Program-made: the position numbers and the translations under genes
Shown: piece after piece, positions 25,134-33,449 of the stretch
Layout: each line of letters starts with the position of its first letter
Position numbering within the stretch: position 1 is the stretch's first letter
Notes under the pieces: generated by a model
Database searches by the model: none
What the model was told of the DNA's origin: nothing
The model's input: only the letters and a program-made list of their open reading frames with translations
From: Ruminococcaceae bacterium UBA6413
GTDB taxonomy: Bacteria; Bacillota; Clostridia; Oscillospirales; Ruminococcaceae
DNA: 43,755 nt
Reading direction: 5' to 3'
NCBI GenBank assembly: GCA_002437415.1
Contig: DJPL01000016.1
Location: 3,602-47,356, forward strand

Positions 25134-26438
25134 TCACGACACCGCCGCCTTGAGCAGCTTTATCGTGTCCTCCATTGAGAACGATTCGTACATTCCCTGC
25201 ATAAGGAAATCGTTGATCTTGTCTATCTTCTTTATTGCCTCGTCCAGAGCGGGGTTAGTGCCTTTTTTGTACGCTCCTATCGAGATGAGGTCGGCATTGT
25301 TATTGTAAAGGGCAAGCAGGTTTCTCAGCTTTCCTGCCGCCTTCTTGTGCTCGGGGTCTGCTATTACCGACATAAGTCGGGATATGCTCGGCAGTATGTC
25401 GATAGCGGGGTAGTGGTTCTGCGCCGCTATCTTACGGCTGAGGATAATATGACCGTCAATGATACCTCTTACGGTATCGGATATCGGCTCGTTCGTATCA
25501 TCGCCCTCAACCAGCACGGCGTATATGCCTGTTATACTTCCTTTTTCAAAGTTGCCCGCTCTTTCGAGCAGCTTTGGCATTGCGGCATAGATCGACGGGG
25601 TGTAGCCTCTTGCTACGGGCGGTTCGCCTGTTGATAAGCCTATCTCACGCTGCGCCATCGCAAAACGTGTGAGGTTATCCATCATCAGTAGTACGTCCTT
25701 GCCCTGCGAGCAGAAGTATTCCGCTATTGCCGTTGCCGTCAACGGGCACTTGTTTCTCATCATGGCGGGCTGATCCGATGTGGCTACTACCACTACAGAA
25801 CGCGCCATACCTTCTTCTCCGAGGTCGTTCTCTATAAACTCTCTTACCTCTCTGCCACGCTCGCCTACAAGTGCAATAACGTTGAGGTCAGCCTTGACCT
25901 TTCTGGCTATCATACCCATAAGCGTCGATTTACCGACACCTGAGCCTGCAAAGATGCCCATTCTCTGACCCTTACCCATTGTAAGAATTCCGTCAATCGC
26001 CTTTACACCGAGCTCTATCGTTTCGTGTATCTTGGGGCGGGTGAGGGGATTTACCGGTACGCCCGCAATAGGCACAGCATCTGTATATTCCACAGGGTCG
26101 CCGCCGTCAAGCGGGTTTCCCAGTGCATCTATTATTCTTCCCACAAGCTTGTCGCTGACTCTTACATTAAGCTTATCGCCCGTGTTGTCAACTATACTGC
26201 CCGGACCTATGCCCTCAAGGTCGGTATACGGCATAAGCAGTACCTTGTGCTCGTTGAAGCCTACCACCTCGGCGGGTATATGCGACTTCATATCCTTTGT
26301 ATAAATGCGGCATACATCGCCTATGCTGCACAGCGGACCGCTCGCCTCTATCGTCATTCCGACTATCTTTTCAATTTTACCCAGATACTTATATGTATCG
26401 GTAGTCCTGAGTTCTGTCAGAAATCCGCCGAGATCCAT
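25134..26438 (-). CDS. fliI: Flagellum-specific ATP synthase FliI
   Basis: FliI is the F1-beta-like ATPase of the flagellar export apparatus. The 434-residue protein has the Walker A motif GSGVGKS (165-171), the Walker B region DVLLMMDNLTRFAMAQREIG and the export-ATPase segments GERGREVREFI and HYPAIDILPSISRLM. The C-terminal helical part closes with KINDFLMQGMYE. It starts 27 bp after fliH with GAAAGGA before the ATG, in the standard order fliH-fliI-fliJ. Confidence 0.97.
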   Translation of the reverse strand: MDLGGFLTELRTTDTYKYLGKIEKIVGMTIEASGPLCSIGDVCRIYTKDMKSHIPAEVVGFNEHKVLLMPYTDLEGIGPGSIVDNTGDKLNVRVSDKLVGRIIDALGNPLDGGDPVEYTDAVPIAGVPVNPLTRPKIHETIELGVKAIDGILTMGKGQRMGIFAGSGVGKSTLMGMIARKVKADLNVIALVGERGREVREFIENDLGEEGMARSVVVVATSDQPAMMRNKCPLTATAIAEYFCSQGKDVLLMMDNLTRFAMAQREIGLSTGEPPVARGYTPSIYAAMPKLLERAGNFEKGSITGIYAVLVEGDDTNEPISDTVRGIIDGHIILSRKIAAQNHYPAIDILPSISRLMSVIADPEHKKAAGKLRNLLALYNNNADLISIGAYKKGTNPALDEAIKKIDKINDFLMQGMYESFSMEDTIKLLKAAVS

Positions 26439-26465
26439 GTTTAAAGTCCTTTCAATAAGGGATAA

Positions 26466-27407
26466 TTATTCGCCTGCTTGTTCAGCTCCGTCACTGTCCG
26501 AAACGGCTTCGGCAGTCTGTTCTTCCTGCTCCTTAGCCTTTTTCCTTGACGGCGCTCTGCGGTACTTTCCTCTGCCCAGCTCCTCGATCATTTTGAGCTG
26601 CGTCTGTATTCCCGCGTCTGTTATCTCACTGCCGTTATCTATAATAACCGTGCCGCTCGGTGCATCTTTAAGCACCTCGACTTCTACGTTTTTAACATTA
26701 GTGAACAGCTTTTTGAAGTAATCGGTATCCGCCGCCATTTCCTCACTTACATCGGTCTTTGATAAAGTCAGCTTGACGTATTCGCTTCCTCGGAAACTCT
26801 TGCCTGCTTCCTTGATGGTCTTCCTGACAACCGCTTTATCCTTCTGACCCAGAGAATTCAGCGTTATGCGGTTTACTATCTCCATTACCGTGTCGAATAT
26901 CTCGACTTCATAGCCGTCAAAAAGTTCCGCCTTGTCGCTTACCATCTGCTCACTGAGCATTTTAAGCTCTGAAAGCATATCGCGACACTTGTCAAGTCCT
27001 GCAGCGTAACCGTCCTCATGGCCTTTTGCAAAGCCGTCCGCCTTGCTCTTTTCAAAGATAGCCTCTGCCTGGACCTTTGCCTTTGCCGCATAGTCCTGTG
27101 CCTGCTTCTCTGTATCAGAGAGTATCTTCTGCGCGCGTTCACGTGCTTCGGCAAGCGCCTTTTCACCCTCTGCGCGATAATGCTGTTTTACCTTTTCAAC
27201 CTCTTCGTCTATAAGTCGGTTGCGCTGTAATGCCGCTTCATCGACCTTTTCAGTGCTTTCCGCAATTTCAGCGGCCTCTTGTGTATCTTGCACGGTGTTC
27301 AGCGGTGCGACAGGCTTAACCTTTATTGAATTATCAATTACGACAGTATCTGCTGTCGGCTGAACAGGGTAGTAATAACCCCTTCCTGCCTTGAATACGC
27401 CTGCCAA
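26466..27407 (-). CDS. fliH: Flagellar assembly protein FliH
   Basis: FliH binds FliI and brings it to the export gate. The 313-residue sequence has a long charged coiled coil in the middle (EEVEKVKQHYRAEGEKALAE, AKVQAEAIFEKSKADGFAKG) ending in the typical GHEDGYAAGLDK, then the C-terminal FliH/V-ATPase-E-like domain (FDTVMEIVNRITLNSLGQKD, GTVIIDNGSEITDAGIQTQL). The start is a TTG (27407-27405) after GAGGA. The C-terminal tail is basic then acidic. Confidence 0.93.
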   Translation of the reverse strand: MAGVFKAGRGYYYPVQPTADTVVIDNSIKVKPVAPLNTVQDTQEAAEIAESTEKVDEAALQRNRLIDEEVEKVKQHYRAEGEKALAEARERAQKILSDTEKQAQDYAAKAKVQAEAIFEKSKADGFAKGHEDGYAAGLDKCRDMLSELKMLSEQMVSDKAELFDGYEVEIFDTVMEIVNRITLNSLGQKDKAVVRKTIKEAGKSFRGSEYVKLTLSKTDVSEEMAADTDYFKKLFTNVKNVEVEVLKDAPSGTVIIDNGSEITDAGIQTQLKMIEELGRGKYRRAPSRKKAKEQEEQTAEAVSDSDGAEQAGE

Positions 27408-27428
27408 AATATATTCCTCGCTTTCGTG

Positions 27429-28433
27429 TTATGCGATAATCTCGTCTTCCTTGCCACCCTTGGATATAATGAGCGTACCCTCGTCCTCAAGTCTGCGTAT
27501 GATGGATACGATTCTCTGCTGAGCTTCTTCAACATCACGCATACGGACATTGTGAAGATACTCGACATCGGTCTGTACGCTTTCACGCATACGGGTAGAC
27601 ATATTTGCATAAATGCACTCTGCAACCTCGGGAGTAGAGCCCTTGATGGCAACGGCAAGATCCTTTGAGTCGACCTCGGGAATAAATGCCTGTATAGCCA
27701 TATTGTCGAGTGTTACGATATCTTCGAATACGAACATCTTTGAACGTATGTCGTCCGCAAGCTTCGGATCTCTCAGCGTCAGTTCGTCGAATATGTACTT
27801 TTCCGTTGCGCGGTCAACATTGTTCATGACCTCTGCAACATAGTCGATACCGCCGACCTCTGTGCTATCAGCCGTAACAAGGTTGTCGAACTTCTTTTCA
27901 AGCGTGCGCTCGATAGACTTTACAACATCAGGCGATGCTCTGTCCATCTTTGCCATACGCTCTACAACGTCAATTCTTGTCTTCTTGGGCAGCTCGCTGA
28001 GTATAGCGGAAGCCTGATCGCTCCTTGCGTAGGAGAGTATCAGCGCTATAGTCTGCGGATGCTCGTTTTGCACCATGGCAAGCAGGTTCTTATAGTCTGC
28101 CTTGCGTACAAAAGCGAACGCCTTTGTCTGGAACTGCTTTGTTATCTTTTCAAACAGAGCCTGTGCTGTCTGCGGTCCGAACGCCTTTTCAAGCACGTCA
28201 CGCGCATACTCGACACCGCCCTCTGAAATTACCTTCTGAGTAAGGCACAGCTCGTAAAATTCATTGAGAACACTGTCAACCACTTCCATAGGGTAGTAGT
28301 TCATTCTCGCTATTTCAAGCGTTACCTGCTCAACCTCTTCATCGGAGAAGTGCTTGAATACCTCGGACGCATTCTCCGTGCCGATAGAGCTTATGATTAT
28401 CGCCGCCTTCTGGGCGTTGGTCAATGCCTCCAT
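27429..28433 (-). CDS. fliG: Flagellar motor switch protein FliG
   Basis: FliG couples the stator to the rotor. It has 334 residues, the usual length, with the N-terminal FliF-binding part (LTNAQKAAIIISSIG), the middle EHPQ motif (LAMVQNEHPQTIALILSY) and the C-terminal torque helix region (IVTLDNMAIQAFIPEVDSKD, LAVAIKGSTPEVAECIYANM). It is 30 bp after fliF and 21 bp before fliH. Confidence 0.97.
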   Translation of the reverse strand: MEALTNAQKAAIIISSIGTENASEVFKHFSDEEVEQVTLEIARMNYYPMEVVDSVLNEFYELCLTQKVISEGGVEYARDVLEKAFGPQTAQALFEKITKQFQTKAFAFVRKADYKNLLAMVQNEHPQTIALILSYARSDQASAILSELPKKTRIDVVERMAKMDRASPDVVKSIERTLEKKFDNLVTADSTEVGGIDYVAEVMNNVDRATEKYIFDELTLRDPKLADDIRSKMFVFEDIVTLDNMAIQAFIPEVDSKDLAVAIKGSTPEVAECIYANMSTRMRESVQTDVEYLHNVRMRDVEEAQQRIVSIIRRLEDEGTLIISKGGKEDEIIA

Positions 28434-28463
28434 ATATACCCTTCCTTTAAACTGTCAATGCTG

Positions 28464-30092
28464 TCAGTTGCCGTTTCTCATCATAGAGCGTATGAGCTGT
28501 GCGACAACATCGGGATTTGTGTGAGAGAATTCCTTGATCTCTTTCTTGAGCACCGCACTCTTGGATTCGTCATCGTAATCGTCAAGGTGCTGGATATTGA
28601 ATTCTTCACCGGGCTGAGGCTGAGGCTCGAAGCTGAGCGCCGCGGATTCCTGCGCCGCCTGCGCCGCCGCTGCCTGGGCAGCCGCCGCCTTTGCCTTTGC
28701 TCTTGCGCGCTTTTTCTTCTTTGCGTTGCTTGTAAGGATAGCAACGATAAGAAGCGCCACTACAAGAAGTCCGAGCAGAATTATGATATATACCGTCCAG
28801 TCAACGTTTCCGCCTCTGTTTACAGTATTGCCGTTTCCGTTATTGCCGTTGTTGCCGTTTATAACGAACGGATAGTTAGCTACCGTTACGTTTGCAACGT
28901 CCGCACCGATTGCAAAAGCTATTACCTGACGGAGCTGTTCCTTATCGGCTTCAAGCATACTTACCTGATCGACCGTTACAGCCGCCGTTATCCTGTCGAT
29001 AGAGTAGCCGTTCTTTTCGAGCTGTCTTATCTCGGTATTTACAAGACGCTTTACGGTAATGCTGTTCTGATAGTAATACTCGTTGTCGCCGTCACCCGTG
29101 ATAGTGGGGTAGTTCGGTGAAATGTCACTGTTGGTCGTCGTTCCTACAACACCCGACAGTGAGCCGATGCCGCCCCAGCCCTCATTCTTGGTGGAGCTTT
29201 CTATCATACCGCCCGAAGTGCCGTCCTCGGCGATCGACGGGGTGTAGATGGTGTACTCAGACTTTGAATTATCGTAATTCAGCGTTACGTTTACGTTTAT
29301 CGTGTAGTCCTTGTAAAGCTTTTTAAGCGTGTCGTTGAGCTGACTCTTCAGCAGATTCTGCATCTGCTCCTGGAAGTTCAGTCGTGACTGATACAGCACA
29401 TCCTCTTCGACCGTTGTGTTTTCGCCGTTGAGAAGCTTGCCGTCGGTATCGAGTATCGAGATATTGTCACGCTCAAGTCCGGGCAGAGAATTGAGCACCA
29501 GTGCATATATACCCTCGACCTGATCGCTTGTAAGCTGTGTATCGTTCTTTAAGTCGAGCTTTACACTGACTCTGGGATCTTCACTGTCTGTCGAGATAAC
29601 GTAATTGTTATTCTCGGGCATTGTTATTATAACATATGAGTTCTTTACGGCACTTATGGTATTTATCGCCTTCATAAGGTGAGCTTGCAGCTGCTGTATC
29701 TGGAGTACCTTCTTTTCGGTATCGGTAGACCAAATTCCTATGCCGTTGTTCCATACGTCAAAATTGAACGTGGACTTCGGATAGCCCTGAATGCTTAGCT
29801 GCATTCTGACATTATCCGCCTGATCGCTCGGCACGGATATACTTCCGTCCGTACCCATCTTTACGTCTGTTATTCCCAAATCGTTTATAGCGGAAACGAC
29901 CTGAGAGCTTTCTTCGCTGTCAAGTCCCGTATAAATTGCGGTGTAGCCTTTTTGGTTGAGTACTATTGCAAGTACTATCGCGGCAACTACGACTACCGAT
30001 ATTGCCGTTATTATGAATATCCGCAGATTTTTCGCGAGCGAGCTCCATTTGCTTTTAAACCCGTTCCAGAATGCGGAAAGCTTGTCCTTCAT
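28464..30092 (-). CDS. fliF: Flagellar MS-ring protein FliF
   Basis: FliF builds the MS ring in the membrane. The 542-residue protein has two membrane helices (about 25-46 and 437-458), between them the YscJ/FliF domain (AIYTGLDSEESSQVVSAIND, KVLQIQQLQAHLMKAINTI, VKNSYVIITMPENN) and the C-terminal FliF domain. A basic Ala-rich stretch after helix 2 (KKKKRARAKAKAAAAQAAAA) leads to the C-terminal FliG-binding peptide (VVAQLIRSMMRNG). It follows fliE by 30 bp. Confidence 0.96.
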   Translation of the reverse strand: MKDKLSAFWNGFKSKWSSLAKNLRIFIITAISVVVVAAIVLAIVLNQKGYTAIYTGLDSEESSQVVSAINDLGITDVKMGTDGSISVPSDQADNVRMQLSIQGYPKSTFNFDVWNNGIGIWSTDTEKKVLQIQQLQAHLMKAINTISAVKNSYVIITMPENNNYVISTDSEDPRVSVKLDLKNDTQLTSDQVEGIYALVLNSLPGLERDNISILDTDGKLLNGENTTVEEDVLYQSRLNFQEQMQNLLKSQLNDTLKKLYKDYTINVNVTLNYDNSKSEYTIYTPSIAEDGTSGGMIESSTKNEGWGGIGSLSGVVGTTTNSDISPNYPTITGDGDNEYYYQNSITVKRLVNTEIRQLEKNGYSIDRITAAVTVDQVSMLEADKEQLRQVIAFAIGADVANVTVANYPFVINGNNGNNGNGNTVNRGGNVDWTVYIIILLGLLVVALLIVAILTSNAKKKKRARAKAKAAAAQAAAAQAAQESAALSFEPQPQPGEEFNIQHLDDYDDESKSAVLKKEIKEFSHTNPDVVAQLIRSMMRNGN

Positions 30093-30122
30093 CTATATAT
30101 GTATCCTTCCCTGATAATCGGA

Positions 30123-30428
30123 TTATACAGTCATACGCATAATCTCATTGTATGCGTCAACAGCCTTGTTCTTCACTGTTACGAGAAGATCGACAGCCGT
30201 AGCCGCTTTCTCGAGATTGACCTGTATCTGCGCAAGGTCATCGACATCGCCGAGCATAAGATCTATCGAATCCTGCTGGACCTGTGCGTCGGTTTCCTTT
30301 ACGTTATTTACAAGCGACTCAAAGATATCGAAAAAGGTAGCGTCACCTTCGCTCGTTTCTTCCGTCTGCTTTTTCTGACTTACCGTTTCCATAGGGGTAA
30401 TGCTGCTTGTAAGCGGTACTATAAACAT
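30123..30428 (-). CDS. fliE: Flagellar hook-basal body protein FliE
   Basis: FliE joins the MS ring and export gate to the rod. The 101-residue protein has the family C-terminal half: FFDIFESLVNNVKETDAQVQ, DLAQIQVNLEKAATAVDLLV, VKNKAVDAYNEIMRM. It lies 25 bp after flgC and 30 bp before fliF, the standard order. Confidence 0.95.
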   Translation of the reverse strand: MFIVPLTSSITPMETVSQKKQTEETSEGDATFFDIFESLVNNVKETDAQVQQDSIDLMLGDVDDLAQIQVNLEKAATAVDLLVTVKNKAVDAYNEIMRMTV

Positions 30429-30453
30429 CTATATCAGTTCCTTTCGGGTATCG

Positions 30454-30936
30454 TTAATTGTTGCCTATGCTCAGAGCAGTCTGCGCCATTGATTTTACAG
30501 CATTCAGCACTGCAAGGTTTGCCTCATATGAGCGGGTCGCCGCCATAGCGTCCATCTCTTCCTCTGCTACGTCAACATTCGGCAGATAATAATATCCGTT
30601 CTCATCCGCATCGGGGTGAGTCGGGTCATACACGGGTGTGAGCGGTGTTTCGTCCTCGACTATCTCAGTCACAAGCACGCCCTTGTTTTTGGTCGCCGTT
30701 ACCGTATTCGCGGGAATGCCGCCTGCGATCTTCTCTTTTCTCTTTGCTATCGTTTCCTCAAGCACAGAGTTGAAACCCTTGTTTTCGCTGAACAGTACTA
30801 CCTGCCTTCTGTACGGCGTACCGTCCTCCGTTCTGGTGGTTTTTGCGTTCGCAACGTTCTGCGATATTACATCAAGGCGCAGTCTTTCGGCTGCCATACC
30901 CGATGCGGCTATATTAAGCGAGCTTAAAAACGCCAT
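30454..30936 (-). CDS. flgC: Flagellar basal-body rod protein FlgC
   Basis: FlgC is a proximal rod protein. Its 160 residues include the N-terminal signature SLNIAASGMAAERLRLDVIS, QNVANAKTTR, YRRQVVLFSE, and the C-terminal part YYYLPNVDVAEEEMDAMAA and SYEANLAVLNAVKSM. It follows flgB by 86 bp; the ATG is preceded by AAAGGAG. Confidence 0.96.
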   Translation of the reverse strand: MAFLSSLNIAASGMAAERLRLDVISQNVANAKTTRTEDGTPYRRQVVLFSENKGFNSVLEETIAKRKEKIAGGIPANTVTATKNKGVLVTEIVEDETPLTPVYDPTHPDADENGYYYLPNVDVAEEEMDAMAATRSYEANLAVLNAVKSMAQTALSIGNN

Positions 30937-31022
30937 GCAAAAAACTCCTTTCTGTATCTCAAAAAAGCATCGAAATCCGTTTCACTGTATATAATCCATT
31001 ATCTTAAAGCGTATGCTTTAAA

Positions 31023-31409
31023 TTACGTTGTCTTCATCGCCGAGCGCAGTCTTGTGAACTCGCCGTTCATCTGATTTTTGAGCGCCTGATAATGTAGTTG
31101 CACCTTGGCAAGCTCGTTTGACTGCGAGTCAACGTCTACGTTGTTGCCGTCGGGCTGGGTGTTTGTGTCGTCGTCCTCATACACTCTTGTAGCAAGCTCT
31201 ACCTGCTTTGAGCCTTCCTTTGCCTTACCGCCGATAACGCTCGTGTTTTCCATTCTGTCCTTAAGAACGGCATAAAAGTCAAGATATTTGCAGTTATAGC
31301 CCGGTGTATCCTGATTGGCTATGTTCTGTGAAATTATCTGCTGCTTCTGCCACAGCACCGAAAGTCCCTGTTCGGTAATGCGGAAAGCGTTTGTGTTGAA
31401 AAGTGCCAT
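31023..31409 (-). CDS. flgB: Flagellar basal-body rod protein FlgB (first gene of the flagellar block)
   Basis: FlgB is the first proximal rod protein. The 128-residue sequence has LWQKQQIISQNIANQDTPGY near the N-terminus and the closing segment VDVDSQSNELAKVQLHYQAL of the family. GGAGGA precedes the ATG. No flagellar gene lies upstream; a promoter (31594-31622) and a leader of about 180 nt precede it, so the main transcript probably begins here. Confidence 0.95.
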   Translation of the reverse strand: MALFNTNAFRITEQGLSVLWQKQQIISQNIANQDTPGYNCKYLDFYAVLKDRMENTSVIGGKAKEGSKQVELATRVYEDDDTNTQPDGNNVDVDSQSNELAKVQLHYQALKNQMNGEFTRLRSAMKTT

Positions 31410-31728
31410 ATGTCCTCCTTTTCAGGCTGAGGTCTTCCTTAACCGTTAATACCTTTAACGAATTCTGTATTTTGTACACCCTCCGTAACAGAGTTACAAT
31501 ATATAGAAAAGTAATTTCAGCTATGTAAAATTTACACGAGTTTTGGTGACATTTTAACAATTTTTCGCTTTAATGCCAACAACTCAATTGTATATTATAC
31601 AACATTTTAAGCCCTTTTGCAAGGCTGAAAGGAAAAAACTGTTGAATTTTGTACTTATTTAATAAAAGCGTAAACGTTTGCCGTTTACCGAGCGTGTTTT
31701 TTCGGCAGTCTGCACAATCGTACACGAT
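31410..31728. other. Intergenic leader/promoter region of the flagellar block (319 bp)
   Basis: AT-rich, without a credible gene. On the minus strand it contains the flgB promoter at 31594-31622, then a leader of about 180 nt with an inverted repeat CGTTAA/TTAACG (31444-31449 with 31455-31460) and the ribosome site. I looked for a GEMM (c-di-GMP) riboswitch in this leader and found no convincing match. Confidence 0.6.
31594..31622 (-). promoter_or_regulatory. Sigma-A-type promoter of the flagellar block (flgB)
   Basis: On the minus strand TTGCAA (31622-31617), 17-bp spacer and a perfect TATAAT (31599-31594). Transcription would start near 31587, giving a leader of about 178 nt. No clear FliA-type site was seen, as expected for an early operon. 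Confidence 0.75.
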
Positions 31729-32343
31729 TTACCACTTTCTGTCGAACGTCGGCAGTTCGTTGTAAGCTCTTCTTTTTCTCTGCCTGTAGATCATTTTGGG
31801 ACGCACGGAGGGACGGCTTACCGCCTGCATTTTCTTCTCGCTGTAACCGATATATCTCTGCATTGCTATGCGGCAGTATCTGCATATCGTTTTCTGCTTA
31901 TGAAAGCACGCGGGCAATGTGACAGTCGGCAGCTCGACAAAGCCGTTATCGTTGAGCCACCAGTTGTCAAACTCAGGTTTCCCGCGCCTTATGTGATAGT
32001 TAAGTCTGTCACTGCTTCCCTCATAATACCTTATCTTCCCCGTAAATGTAAGTCTGCCGTTTTTTAAGGAAAGTTTCAGTCCGTCATAGGGGATGACCCA
32101 GAGCTTTCGCTCCGTCCCTCCGATATCGCTGAATATCCTGCCCGCGTATCTGCTGTAGACAGCCGCGCCCTTCTGGATCTCAAAATAGGTACTGCGGGTC
32201 ATGCGGCGCGCTCTGGTTTCGCATACGAGAAATATTGCGAGGCTCAGTAAAAGCCACGAGGCAACGCATACCGCGGGTATCGCAAGTCTTACCGCGACAA
32301 AGCCCTCCGAGTGCCAGCTTCTGGTCTGAAGTATCAGCGACAT
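31729..32343 (-). CDS. Unknown two-helix membrane protein (start probably upstream at 32448)
   Basis: I do not recognise this family. The frame is open well above the first ATG (32343), back to a stop near 32481, and the added sequence completes a first membrane helix (KASIAIGAVLALPALL) before a second one (AIPAVCVASWLLLSLAIFLV). The C-terminal ~145 residues are soluble and basic (KLWVIPYDGLKLSLKNGRLT, KMIYRQRKRRAYNELP). The only ribosome site in place is GGAGG (32460-32456), seven bases before an in-frame ACG at 32448-32446; no ATG, GTG or TTG lies in frame between. So either ACG is the start, or an ATG was lost, or the base call is wrong. A good minus-strand promoter (32487-32516) supports expression. 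It diverges from the PilZ gene; its role is unknown. Confidence 0.6.
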   Translation of the reverse strand: MSLILQTRSWHSEGFVAVRLAIPAVCVASWLLLSLAIFLVCETRARRMTRSTYFEIQKGAAVYSRYAGRIFSDIGGTERKLWVIPYDGLKLSLKNGRLTFTGKIRYYEGSSDRLNYHIRRGKPEFDNWWLNDNGFVELPTVTLPACFHKQKTICRYCRIAMQRYIGYSEKKMQAVSRPSVRPKMIYRQRKRRAYNELPTFDRKW

Positions 32344-32486
32344 AAGGCTGAGAAGCGCCGGCAGCGCGAGTACCGCACCGATCGCTATGCTTGCTTTTGT
32401 ACACGCTTCGCGGTATCCTTTTGTGTCGGCGTGAAAAAAATTCTGCGTACCCGCACCTCCTTTAAGGCATAATTCTCCTTATACTA

Positions 32487-32516
32487 ATTATATTATAGCC
32501 GCATTGCAAAAGTCAA
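32487..32516 (-). promoter_or_regulatory. Promoter of the two-helix membrane protein gene
   Basis: On the minus strand TTGACT (32516-32511), 18-bp spacer, TATAAT (32492-32487). It is divergent from, and about 95 bp away from, the PilZ promoter at 32612-32640, so the two could be co-regulated. Confidence 0.65.
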
Positions 32517-32611
32517 CGAGCTTTTCTTAAATAAAATGTATAAAAACGACCCGCGTTTTTTAAACAATTTGCAGAATTTTTAAATGTCGACGAAAAAACC
32601 GCTGATTTAAC

Positions 32612-32640
32612 TTGATTTATTGGCTATTTTATTGTATACT
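32612..32640 (+). promoter_or_regulatory. Promoter of the PilZ-GGDEF operon
   Basis: TTGATT (32612-32617), 17-bp spacer and TATACT (32635-32640) on the plus strand, 86 bp before the preferred TTG start at 32726. Confidence 0.65.
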
Positions 32641-32725
32641 TAATGTTAAATGATATTATAGGCGTGTTGGGTGTGGCAGTTTATGCCAATTTTCCCGTGT
32701 GTCTTTGAAAGGGGGAGTTGTGTTT

Positions 32726-33424
32726 TTGAGCTACAAAAAAGAAGATTTCACTTCTTTTGAGGTAACCACACTCGACGGCGACAAGCTGTTTTACACCGAA
32801 AACAATTTCGACTTTCCCATAATGTACGATATGAACGATAACATTATCGAAAATATGCTTATGATAAAGGGACGCAGACTTCCCGAGCTTGACACGTCCG
32901 AATATATTTATGTTATCGCCCGTATGCGCGGCGGTGACCGATACAGATACAAGACCAACATCTCCGTATCGACCGACCGTCAGATGAATATCCTGTTACG
33001 TCCCGACAAGGCGGAACTGATGGAAGAGCGCAGGAGATACTTTAAGATAAAAACAAACGAGAGGGCGTTCATTACGCTGAGGACGCAGGAGGGCGACGAA
33101 AAGCCCGTTCCGCTCGAGCCTCCCGCGGAGATCTATATCAAGGACATAAATGTCGGCGGTGTATTTTTCGTTTGTACCGACACACGCAGACATTTCGCAA
33201 AGGGAGATAGGCTACTGTTGATCATCGGATTGTCAGGCACACGTCTTGAGCTGATGGCTGAGGTGCTCAGAGAACAAGCGATCGCGACACAGGAGGCGGA
33301 GGTCGGATACGGTTGCCGTTTCATTGGCATTTCGCATTCGCAGGAGGAAACTATTTCAAGATATATTTATAAATTGCAGTTTGAAATGCTGCAAAAATCA
33401 CGCGAAGTGCGTGATATGTTTTAA
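32726..33424 (+). CDS. YcgR/PilZ-domain c-di-GMP receptor-like protein
   Basis: The ~232-residue protein has the two-domain layout of YcgR-type flagellar brakes: an N-terminal beta domain (to about residue 95) and a C-terminal PilZ domain. The PilZ contact motifs are conserved in place but altered: the RxxxR motif reads RRYFK with K107 last (in EERRRYFKIKT), and the D/NxSxxG motif reads DINVGG (D140-G145), with Asn for Ser. c-di-GMP binding is therefore likely but not certain. I choose the TTG at 32726 because GGGGGAG (32711-32717) lies eight bases before it; the in-frame GTG at 32699 lies upstream of that site. A GGDEF gene follows after 25 bp, which fits receptor and synthase in one operon. 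Being next to the flagellar genes suggests a motility brake (inferred). Confidence 0.78.
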   Translation: MSYKKEDFTSFEVTTLDGDKLFYTENNFDFPIMYDMNDNIIENMLMIKGRRLPELDTSEYIYVIARMRGGDRYRYKTNISVSTDRQMNILLRPDKAELMEERRRYFKIKTNERAFITLRTQEGDEKPVPLEPPAEIYIKDINVGGVFFVCTDTRRHFAKGDRLLLIIGLSGTRLELMAEVLREQAIATQEAEVGYGCRFIGISHSQEETISRYIYKLQFEMLQKSREVRDMF

Positions 33425-33449
33425 GTAAGGGCTTCGGAGGTTATACAAT

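Noticed and set aside
31410..31590. c-di-GMP (GEMM) riboswitch in the flgB leader.
   Set aside because: The conserved core and receptor-loop sequences are not present by eye; a covariance search would settle it.
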